From positions 51,778,096 through 51,842,095 of the forward strand of contig CM019693.1 of assembly GCA_009760885.1 (NCBI GenBank): a stretch of DNA of 64,000 nt. The letters run 5' to 3'. Source of the DNA: Achatina immaculata. Its lineage: Eukaryota; Mollusca; Gastropoda; Stylommatophora; Achatinidae. Below are positions 55,035 to 64,000 of the stretch, one piece after another; the stretch's first letter is position 1, and the number at the start of each line of letters is the position of its first letter. Below the pieces are notes generated by a model. It worked only from the letters and a program-made list of their open reading frames with translations, searched no databases and was not told where the DNA came from. A program made the translations under genes and the position numbers.

Positions 55035-56490
55035 TTTTTTTTTTGTTTTCTCTTCTGTTTGTTGTTTTGTATTTTCTAATGTTTTTTTTTTGTTCTATGT
55101 TCTCTAAATATTATTGTTTGCCTTCTACAATATTTTTCAAAATTTTGTCTTCCATTTGTTGTTTTGTCTTTCTAATGTTTTTTTTTTTTGTTTGTTGTGT
55201 TTTCTCTGAATTTTTTCTGTTTTGTCTGTTCTAATAGTTGTTTTTCTTTTATCTTGTCTGACGTTTTTTTCTTTTGTCTTCTGTAATGATTTTTGTGTCT
55301 TGTCTTTTCTAATGTTTTTTTTTTGTTTTGTCTTCTTTAATGTTTTTTTGTCTTTTCTCTTCTCCAACGTCTTTTTTCTTTTGTCTTCTCTATTTTTTTT
55401 TTATTAAGTGCCCGTATGGGCTCGCTAGATAACTTTACCACATGTGTGGTGAGGGTTTGTAGATTATTTTGTCTTGTTTTGTCTTCTCATATGATTTTTT
55501 TTTTCTGTTCTCTAATGTATTTTTCTGTTGTCTTCTGTAATTTTTTTTTTGGTTTTGTCTTCTCTAATTTTTTTTGTCTTCTCTAACATTTATGTTTGTC
55601 TCTTCTAATTTCTTTAGTTTTGACTTCTGTTTTTTTGTTTTGTCTTCTTTACCTTTTTGTTTCTCTTCTCTAATTTTTTTTTTTTTGCCTTCTTCAATGT
55701 TTCTGTTTTGTTTTGTCTTCTCTAATTTTTTTTTTTTTGTATTCTCTAATATTTTGTTGTTTTGTCTTCTATAATGTTTTTTGTGCATCATCTTCTGTTG
55801 TTTTTTTTGTTTTGGCTTCTTGAATATTTTTCTTTTTGTGTTGTCTTTTGTTTTTTGTTTTGTCTATTCTAATTTTTTTGCTTTCCTTCTTTTTTTTTGT
55901 TTTGTGTTTTCTAATGTTTTTGTTTTATTTTGTCTTCTCTAAGGTTTTTTTGCCTTCTATAATGCTTTTTTGCCTTCTCTAACATTGTTTTTGTTTTGTC
56001 TTCTTTAACATTTTTTGTTGTGTCTTCTTTTTTTTCTTTTGTCTTCTGCAATGTTTTTCTTTTGCTTCGACTTCTTTAATGTTTTTCCTTTTGTCTTCTC
56101 TAATGTTTTTTTATTATCTCTTCTGTTTCTTGTTTTCTATTTTCAAATGTTTTCTTTTGTTTTGTTTTCTATAAATATTTTGTTGCCTTCTACAATATTT
56201 TTTAAAATTTTGTCTTCCATTTGTTGTTTTGTCTTTTCTAATGGTTTTGTTTGTTGTGTTTTCTCTGAATTTTTTTCCGTTTTGTCTGTTCTAATATTTT
56301 TTTCTTTTATCTTGTCCGACGTTTTTTTCTTTTGTCTTCTCTACTGATTTTTTTGTTTTGTCTTTTCTAATGTATTTTTTTTAAATTTTGTCTTCTTTCA
56401 TTTTTTTTTCTTTTCTTATCTCTCTTTTTTGTGCTTTCTCTGAAATTTTTAAATTTTTTTTTGGTTTTGTCTTCTCTAATCTTTTTGTTT
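55035..56490. repeat. T-rich degenerate satellite (spacer)
   Basis: Same family as 51056-52115, in the spacer between the inverted arms. A short non-satellite stretch (taagtgcccgtatgggctcg, about 55415-55465) interrupts it. Open frames of repeated Phe/Ser/Val are artefacts. Confidence 0.88.
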
Positions 56491-56795
56491 CATCATCATC
56501 ATCATCATGTGCCGTGCCGACTGGCGTTGGCTATTATGCTTCTCCAGAGTACGCGATCCTTCATGCATGCCATCAGCTCAGTTGGTGATCTCCTCTCACA
56601 CCATCTCGTCAGACTGTCCAGTATCATTTCTCTTGGTCTTCCTCTTGATCTTCTTCCTTCTATTTTTCCTGTTGTTATAATATTTTCAATGCCCCCTCTT
56701 CTCATTGCATGTCCTATGAAAGTACATTGTCTCTCTCTTATCTTTTTGACAAGGTTTTTTGTCTCTCCAGCTCTTCTCCTACATTCTTCTTTTTG
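56491..56795 (-). pseudogene. D-type LINE 3' end
   Basis: Minus-strand C-terminal coding (56705-56505): MRRGGIENIITTGKIEGRRS, then RGRPREMILDSLTRWCE and SPTELMACMKDRVLWRSI, ending in a stop. The plus-strand catcatcatcatcatcat at about 56493-56510 is the antisense of the (ATG)n tail. It shows the D family 3' end that the 8-12-kb copies lack. Confidence 0.84.
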
Positions 56796-56799
56796 TTTT

Positions 56800-58857
56800 C
56801 ATTCATTCCTTTGCTTGTCCCTTGCGGAACTTTGCCTCCCAAACAGCACTCCTGTAGGCCTCTCGGTTGTGAGCAAGATGGCCTGCTGCTGCTGCATCCA
56901 TTTCCAGATCATCAACGATGTCTTGCAGCCATCTTCGTTTCGGTCTTCCTCTTTTTCTTTTTCCCATTATGTATCCTTCCAATACGGTCTTCTCTAAAGT
57001 ATCATGACGTTTAATGTGGCCAAAATATTTAAGTTTTCTCTCTTTAATCCTCTTTACTAGCCAGCCTTCTTCATATTAAGCTCTTGTAGTATAGATATAT
57101 TTGTTCTTTTTTGTGTCCACGATATTTGGAGAACTCTTCTATAGCATTTACATTCAAAGGCATTTATGTGCTTCTCAGCTGTTTTGTTAAGTGTCCAGGT
57201 CTCACAGGCATATGTTGCGATGGGAAAGATGCATGCCCTTAAAAATCTTATTTTTGTGGTTCTGTCTGCTCCTCTCCACAGATTCTTTATTTGTTTTACT
57301 TTCTGAAGAGCAATAGATGTCCTCCTTTTAATTTCCCGCATTGTATCTCCATTATTAGTTAGTAGTGATCCAAGATATTCAAAACTCTCCACTTCTTCCA
57401 GTTTTTCCTCACTGATACATATTTCAGTTGCCTTGTCTGTTTTGTCAGTTGTCATCACTTTAGTTTTCTTTGCATTAAGATATAGGTTCTGCTCTTCGCT
57501 GTTCTTGCGGACTGACATAATTAGTTTTTCCATTCCTTCTTGTGTTGTGGACAGCAATACTGTGTCATCAGCATATCTAATCTCTGGTATTTCATAACCT
57601 CCAACTGTTATGGCATCGTAATATTCTTTGTCTACATCTTCTCTAACATTCCTCATTATATTTTCAGTATACAAGTTAAATAAGTAGGGTGACAATATGC
57701 ACCCCTGACGGACCCCTTGTTTTATGTCAAACCAACTTGTTGTTTCACCATTTATTCTTACTGCTGCTTGTTGGTCTAATACAGCAGTGATGTTAATTGT
57801 ATCAAATGTGTTGGAAATCCCATTTTTTCCATTATTTCCCAAAGTTTCTGGTGTTGTACACAATCAAATGGCTTTGAGTAGTCTATAAAGGATAAATATA
57901 GATTCACATTAAACTCCCTGCATTTCTCTATTATTAATCTTAGATTGAATATATGATCTCTTGATCCTCTTCCTTGCCTGAAGCCAGCTTGGACCATATT
58001 GACTTCTTCTTCTATTTTCTTTCGAAGTCTACCCATTATGATTTTTAACAGAATTTTACTGGCATGACTAATCAGGGCAACAGTTCTGTAGTTGGTGCAT
58101 AATTTCAGGTTACCCTTTTTTGGCAGTGGTATGAATACAGTTCTTTTCCATTCTTTTGGCCAAATACCTGAATGCCATATCTTTTTACATAGTGCATGAT
58201 AGATTGTTGCACATTCCTTTCCTCCTGCTTTAATAAATTCAGCGGTTATCTCATCACATCCTGGTGATTTACCATTTTTCAGATTCTTTATTGCCCATAA
58301 AACTTCTTCTATTGTCGGTTCTGGTTCTTTCTCCTCTAATAATAATTCACACTGTTGATTTCTGCTTTCACAGTCAGTTGTTTCATACATTCCTCTGCAA
58401 TATTCCTTCCATCTTTCTAGAATTTCTTTTGTCTCTGTCAAGGTATTCCCCATGTTGTCACAAATTACATTTAGCTTAGGTGTGACATTTCTCATCAATG
58501 TCTTCATTTCTTTAAACACTTCACTATCTCTTCCACACTTCTGATGTCCTTCTATTCTTTCACAACAATCTTGTATGTATTGTTTTTTGTCTTTTCTTAT
58601 GTTTCTTCATACTTCTTTTGTTAAAGATTTATATTCCTCTTTGTTGTTGTTTGTCACTTTTCATTGCATCTTCATTTCTCTACGTTGTTTTATCAGTTCT
58701 AGTGTGCCTGCTGTAATCCATCCATTCTTTTGTATTTTCTTTACTGTAACCGTCTTTAGCTGCTGTTATTAAGATATCTCTGGCCTGCGTAGCCAATTCA
58801 TCTCCTCCTGTACAGCCATCAGGATTTCAAAACGGTTCTTCACTTCTATACTATAAA
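56800..58857 (-). pseudogene. A-type LINE, right arm copy
   Basis: Minus-strand partner of 52116-54160. Two long frames: 58519-57776 (247 codons: SPGCDEITAEFIKAGGKECA, RTVFIPLPKKGNLKL, VALISHASKILLKI, motif A SFIDYSKPFDCVQHQKLW) and 57863-57057 (268 codons: motif B GVRQGCILSPYLFNLYTE, motif C RYADDTVLLSTTQEG). A 1-base deletion near 57778 separates them (tctaat where the left arm has ttagac). The C-terminal part is shifted at about 57070. It keeps the about 18 bp that the left copy lost. Confidence 0.88.
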
Positions 58858-59935
58858 AAAACATTAGAGAAGACAAAACAAAAAAAACTTTGGAGAAGAC
58901 AAAACAAAAAAGAAAACATTAGAGAAGACAAAATAAAAAACAGAAGACAAAACACAAAAAAAACATTATGGAATCAAAACAAAAAGAGAAAACAAAGGAA
59001 AAATAACATTAGAGAAGTTAAAACAAAAAAAAGAAGACAAAACAAAAAAAAACATTAGAGAAAACAAAATAAAAAAAAAGGATTATAGAAGACAAAACAA
59101 AAAAAAACATTAGAGAAGACAAAATAAAACGAAAAATTAGAGAAGACAACAAAATACAGAATACGAAACAAAAGAAAATTTGAGAAGACAAAACAAGAAA
59201 CCGAAATCAAAACAAAACAAAATCATTTGTAAATACAAATGAAAAAACAGAAGGAAAACAAAAAAAATTAGAGTAGACAAAAGAAAAAACAAAACACGAA
59301 ACAAACAGAAAAAAAATTTGTGAAGACAAAACAAAAAACAGAAGACGAAGCACAAAAAAAAACACTAGAGAAGAAAAAAACAAAAAAACATTAGAGAAGA
59401 CAAAATAAAAAACATTGGAGATGATGAAAGAAAAAAAATACTAGAGAAGGCAAAACAAAAGACAGATGTCAAAACTAAAGAAATTAGAAGAGAGAAACAA
59501 AAATATTAGAGAAGACAAAATACAAACATTGTAGAGGACAGAACAAAAACATTACAGAAGACACAACAAAAACATTAGAGAAGGCAAAACAAAAAAAAAC
59601 ATTAGAGAAAAGAAAATAAAATTATAGAAGACAAAATACAAGAAATATTAAAGAAGACAAAACAAAAAACAGAGAAGACAAAAAAAAACATTAGAGAAGT
59701 CAAGACAAAAACATTAGAGAAGACAGAACAAAAAAAATTAGATAAGACAAAAAAAAAACATTATAGAAGACAAAAAAAATTAGAGAAGACAAAACAAAAA
59801 CATTAGAAAAGACAAAAAATTAGAGAAGACAAAACAAAAACATTGGATAAAACAGAACAAAAACATTATAGAAGACAAAACAAAAACATTAGAGAAAATG
59901 AAACACAAATAACTACGAACAAAAAATATTTGGTG
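58858..59935. repeat. T-rich satellite, inverted (right arm)
   Basis: Reverse complement of 51056-52115; the plus strand shows acattagagaagacaaaaca units. Variant order matches the left arm, with only a few run-length differences. Confidence 0.9.
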
Positions 59936-60849
59936 GTTCACTTAGTGAGAATACTCGACACAGGCTGCATGAGCAGAGATGGTGAAATATGACAATTGAG
60001 AAAAACAGCTAGTAAGATAAGTACCACACCTAGCACTGTGTTAAGCATTGTTGTAGCCTCTTTGGAGACATGAAAAGTGAAAATTAGAGCCTGCCACTGT
60101 CCTGTATACACACAGACCAACCCCACATCTATGTCCTGTGTACACACAGGTCAACCCCACATCCACGTTTGTACAGGATGGGAATGATGGTCATATGGCC
60201 ACTGGCTAACAGACTCGCATAGGGAGGCGGTCTCCCCTGGGTTAAGCTCTGCCCTCAAACCGCGACTGACCTAGCAAACAGGTGGTGAATCTCATTACTG
60301 CTCAGGAAGAATAGATGGACTGATATAAACAAAAAATTACTCTGTAACATTAAGCTACAAAGAGACAGAAAAGCAATTTCAAAAGTATGTACTATCAACA
60401 TATGTGGCATGAATGATAAAAAGTATGTACTGTCAACATATATAGCACAAATGATAAAAAGTATGTATTACCAAAAGAGGCAGACCACGTGAAACTCTGA
60501 AGAGGATATTGTTAAGAGAGGCCAAATTAATAGGCATAAAATCCCTTGATGAGGTTAAAGATTCACCGAAGACAGGAAATATTGGCGAACTACCTTGCGA
60601 GATCTATGTGATGTTTAAAGGCACGGGAAGGATATAAGATAAGATTGCCAACATATATAGTATAAGTGATAAAAGTATGTACTATCAACATATATGGCAT
60701 AAAAGATAAAAAGTGTGTACTATCAACATATACGGCATAAAAGATAGAAAGTATTTACTGTCTATAAATGATAAAAAGTATGAACTATCACGTATGTGGC
60801 ATAAATGATAAAAATGAAAAAATAAAGACTGGAATAAAAAGGAAAAATA
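59936..60849. repeat. Right arm copies of unique block, 36-bp repeat and C fragment
   Basis: 59938-60395 is the inverted copy of 50596-51055. About 60380-60825 is the inverted 36-bp repeat, interrupted at 60467-60645 by the plus-strand C-type 3' end (gcacgggaaggatataagat near 60621). Confidence 0.85.
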
Positions 60850-61985
60850 TAAAAATAATGGGAGTTGCCTACAGTAAAATCAGAGCTAAAGGTTGTAAAC
60901 AAGTACATTAAAAATGATGTATTCCTATACTCCAGAGTGAGTGATCAAGAAAGAGCAAAATAGGGTGTCGGAATGATCATAGACCCAATCACTGCTGGAA
61001 AAATCCTGGAAACAAAATACATATCAGAAATATGTCAAAATAAAAGAAAATGAGGAGACCACAACATACGTCCAAATATAGCTCCTTGTAATGTATCAGA
61101 CATGGAGGAAGAATGTGAGGAGTTCTTTGACAACCTCCATGATACACTAAACATATTATTATTACATTATAATCATGGAGGACTTCAATGAAAGACTGGA
61201 AACAAACAAATGAACATACTTTATTTTGAAGGGTTAAAAATTGGGCACGAAGGCCCGTCTAACATTCTGCCCTTCATCATACAGCTTTCACTCAGTCACA
61301 GTCATTCAGCATTTGTTATTGAGCATAATGATCATGAAGACACAATTAAATGATTACATAAATAAATAATAAACTTATCTCTTGTCCATATACTCAACAC
61401 TCTGATTTATGCAACAGAGAAGACAAAAACTTGCATTCTTACATTCATTCAAAACTAACAAATTTATAAAAAAAAGCAGTATAAAAAAATTACAACAATC
61501 AAGCCATACTTCAAACTACTTTAGACTATGCTTAGGAAGGCATATAGTCCATATCAAACACATGTTGATAGAGTTTGAAGTTATAAGAACGAATGTTACT
61601 TATTAGTTTTATATGAGTCTGTAGGGCATTCCAAAGGTGGGCAGCTGAGTAAGAGAAGCATTTTTTAACCATGTCAAACCTTGATTTTGGGAGAATACAG
61701 TTGCTTAAGCATTGAGTGTGTTTTGGGTTGGATTTGAACAACGACCACAGATAGGGTGGAGCATTGTGCGATAGAATTTTATGAATTAACTTGGCATTGT
61801 TGAAAAGAAATCTCTTCTTGAGGATGTAGATAATCAAGATGTTTGTCCTTATTTGCAGTATGTGCTGCATGTTTGTCATCTATAAGCTTTACTGCTCGTT
61901 TTTGAAGTGAGTAAAGTCTTTTCATGTTTGACATGGAACAACCATCTCAGACTGTGGAACAGTAGTCCAAGTGTGTTTGTATCTG
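60850..61985. mobile_element. Right arm copies of the G relic (+) and E element (-)
   Basis: 60850-61190 is the G endonuclease N-terminal relic on plus. 61200-61985 is the E-type 3' half on minus, with the 115-codon frame 61879-61532 identical to 49093-49440. The arm ends at 61985, in the middle of E coding, where an A fragment begins. Confidence 0.85.
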
Positions 61986-62199
61986 TTGCACACTCCTTTC
62001 CTCCTGCTTTAATAAATTCAGCGGTTATCTCATCACATCCTGGTGATTTACCATTTTTCAGACTCTTTATTGCCCATAAAACTTCTTCCATTGTCGGCTC
62101 GGGTTCTTTCTCCTCCAATAATAATTCACACTGTTGATTTCTGCTTCCACAGTCGGTTGTTTCATACATTCTTTTGCAATATTCCTTCCATCTTTTTGT
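61986..62199 (-). pseudogene. A-type RT fingers fragment
   Basis: A minus-strand piece reading MYETTDCGSRNQQCELLLEE, EEVLWAIKSLKNGKSPGCD and ITAEFIKAGGKECA. It is abruptly joined to the end of the inverted arm at 61985 and to the T-rich satellite at about 62200. It is not part of the left arm, so it marks the duplication breakpoint. Confidence 0.82.
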
Positions 62200-63365
62200 T
62201 TATCTCTTCTAATTTCTTTAGTTTTGACTTCTGGTTTTCTGTTTTGTCTTTTCCAGCATTTTTTGTTTTTTTTACTTTCTAATTTTTTTCGTTTTATCTT
62301 CCCTAATGTTTTTCTTTTTCTTTGTTTTCTTGTAATGCTTTTTATTTTGTCTTCTCTGATGATTTTTGTTATGTCTTCTCTAAAGTATTTTTTTTCTTCA
62401 TCTTATGTTTTTTTGTTTTGTCTTCTTGATTTTTTTCTGTTTGTTTTGTCTTTTGTTTTTTATGTTTTGTCTATTCTATTTATTTTTTTTTTGTTTTCAT
62501 TTTAGTTTTTTTTGTTTTGTCTTTTCCAATGTTTTGGTTTTGTTTTGTCTTCTGTTTTTCTTTTGTCTTCTCTAATTTTCGTTTGTTTTGTCTTCTGTTT
62601 CTTGTTTTGTCTCCTATAATGTTTTTGGATTTTTTTTGCCTTCTCTTTTTTTTCTGTAAAGCTTCTTTTTGTTTTGTCTTCTTTTTTCATTTTCTCATCT
62701 CTAATGTTTTTTTTCTTTTCTGTCCTATTTCTTACTTTGTATTTTCTAATGTTATTTTTTTGTTCTGTCTTCTATAAGTATTTTTTTTTTGCCTTCTATA
62801 ATATATTTTTGCTTTCTTTTTTAATTGTTGTTTTGCTTTCTCTAATGTTTTTGTCTGTTTGTTGTGTTTCCTCTGAATTTTTGTGTCGTTTTGTCTTTTC
62901 TAATGTTTTTGTTTTGTTGTATCTTATCCAACGTTTTTTCTTCTGTCTTATCTAATGTTTTTTTTTTTTATGTTTTGTCTTCTGAAATGTTTTTTTTTTG
63001 TTCTGTTTTCTCTAGCGTTTTTTTTAAATTTTGTTTTGTCTTCTCTGACGTGTTTTCTTTTCTCTTCTCTAATGTCTTTTTCCTTTTGTCTTCTCTAATT
63101 TTTCTTTTGTTTTCTTTTTTGTCTTCTCTACTGTTTTGTTTTTGTTTTTGTTGTGTTTTCTCTGAAATTTTTTTTGTTTTGTCCTCTCTAATGTTTTGGT
63201 TGTCTCTTTTATTTCTTCAGTTGTGACGTCTGTTTTTTTGTTTTGCCTTCTCTGGCATTTTTTTACTTTTATTTTCTCTAATGTTTTTTGTTGTTGTGGT
63301 TTCTCTGAAATTTTTTTGTTTTGTCTTCTCGAATGTTTTTGTTGTGTTTTGTCTTCTCTAATGTT
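62200..63365. repeat. T-rich degenerate satellite
   Basis: Same ttttgtcttctctaatgttt family as elsewhere, in the plus orientation. The open frames here are Phe-rich artefacts. Confidence 0.88.
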
Positions 63366-63480
63366 TATCTGGGCTATCATGGCAGGTGCTATCACACTTA
63401 TCCAGGCTATCATGACAAGTGCTATCACACTTATCTAGACTATTATGACAGATGATATCACACTTATCATGACAGATGAC
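63366..63480. repeat. Short tandem repeat, about 33 bp
   Basis: Three to four imperfect copies containing gctatcacacttatc and tatcatgacag. They lie in the intron, 60 bp downstream of the exon 1 donor in gene orientation. Confidence 0.8.
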
Positions 63481-63541
63481 ATGTCACAATGAAAAAAAAT
63501 GGTGTTTGGTTATTTTCCTTACGCTACACTTTTCAACAAAC

Positions 63542-63781
63542 CTGCAGCAGTTTCTTGGGACGTGGAGTTCTCCAGTTCTGTACAGGTCCAGGATGTAGCT
63601 CATTAATTTAGGATTTCTGTCGAAGTAGAGTTCCCTCTTTTTGTTCTGGGCCAGCTTCCCGAGCCGAGTGTAGGGGTATCTCAGAAGAGAATACCGCGAA
63701 ATGATGAACAGGGTTCCTCCAACATTCAGATACAGTCGGTCCGACTCTGGAATCGATTCTTCATCGTAGCGGCTTTGCATT
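63542..63781 (-). CDS. Kv channel T1 domain, exon 1 (first half)
   Basis: From the ATG at 63780 the exon encodes 79 residues plus two bases. It carries LYLNVGGTLFIISRYSL (about residues 17-33, the NVGGT signature of Kv T1 domains) and LYFDRNPKLMSYILDLYRTG (51-70, the FDR-P...Y-L-YRTG block), then ELHVPRNCC. His73 and Cys79 are the first two zinc ligands of the non-Shaker signature. The donor is CAG|GTTTGT (63541 onward). A second in-frame Met at 63801 exists, but a possible acceptor (ctctgttgtag, ending 63782) lies between them, so this may be an internal exon or the first coding exon. T1 domains assemble channel subunits as tetramers in the cytoplasm. Kv family is firm; the Shab, Shaw or Shal type is not. 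Confidence 0.86.
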
Positions 63782-63869
63782 CTACAACAGAGATACAGCA
63801 TACGTGGAGAAGCAAGGTATGACCAAGTGGTTTGCTAACATGCCGTATTTATCCATTTCTGCTACTTCT

Positions 63870-63925
63870 TACCCACTAATCTTATCCACTAATCTTATCC
63901 GCTAATCTTATCCACTAATCTTAAT
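63870..63925. repeat. 14-bp short tandem repeat
   Basis: Four units of ccactaatcttatc, one with g for a. It is about 100 bp upstream of Kv exon 1 in gene orientation. The remaining 63926-64000 shows nothing. Confidence 0.85.
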
Positions 63926-64000
63926 GATTTTGATACTAACCTTGGATACACGTTACAACTTATAATTCATAATTTTAGAACCGCTTTATGTGACCCACAG

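Larger units (their letters stand above)
48987..61985. repeat. Large inverted duplication, arms about 5.2 kb
   Basis: 48987-54160 and 56800-61985 are inverted copies. Paired landmarks keep a nearly constant coordinate sum: 110972 at the outer end, 110976-110978 in the middle, 110975 near 52.5/58.5 kb, and 110960 at the inner end, explained by small indels including about 18 bp in the A copy. Several frames are identical between arms over 60-115 codons. The spacer of about 2.6 kb holds a second A copy, a T-rich satellite and a D 3' end. The inner edge is at the A tails. Confidence 0.93.

Overview
This window is from an animal nuclear genome. It is AT-rich, has no operons, and is almost entirely interspersed and tandem repeats. 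The repeats include several non-LTR retrotransposon lineages (RTE/craniofacial-development-protein-2-like and jockey/CR1-like), Tc1/mariner relatives, a tRNA-derived SINE, and many satellites. A voltage-gated potassium channel tetramerisation (T1) domain in two pieces points to an invertebrate. The repeat mix suggests a lophotrochozoan, perhaps a mollusc, but that is inference.

The one host gene I can support is on the minus strand. Exon 1 (63542-63781) carries the first half of a Kv T1/BTB domain and exon 2 (24974-25102) carries the second half. The splice phases agree. Joining them creates the zinc signature H-X5-C-X20-C-C of Shab/Shaw/Shal-type channels. Bases 25103-63541 would then be one 38.4-kb intron. 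No later exon (S1-S6) was recognised below 24974.

I use working letters for the retroelement families, which are not database names. A: RTE-like, (GAAT)n tail. B: RTE-like, (GA)n tail. C: RTE-like, tail of ATAAG type. D: RTE-like, (ATG)n tail. E: jockey/CR1-like. G: a diverged endonuclease relic. No copy looks fully intact. Target-site duplications (TSDs) show that several are nested.

Layout. 0-8.3 kb: satellites with 38, 33, 18, 37 and 30-bp units and a 1.88-kb tandem duplication that includes an A-type RT relic. 8.3-12.3 kb: D relics with nested B, A and C pieces. 13.1-14.8 kb: satellites and a SINE. 15-18.4 kb: a 32-35-bp array holding two mariner-class relics. 18.4-24.6 kb: C, a near full-length A, C, and more array. 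24.7-28.0 kb: a 22-bp array, Kv exon 2, and a 2.9-kb 12-bp satellite against its splice acceptor. 28-35.8 kb: E copies with B and A nested in them, and inverted satellites. 36.2-37.4 kb: an 18-bp array. 37.7-41.5 kb: LINE ORF1-like sequence with an SGNH hydrolase domain. 41.6-47.8 kb: E containing C containing another C. 48-63.4 kb: G, E and A copies and T-rich arrays, most of it in an inverted duplication with arms of about 5.2 kb. 63.5-63.8 kb: Kv exon 1.

Apart from the channel exons and decayed transposon proteins I see no protein-coding gene, and no rRNA, functional tRNA or CRISPR array.
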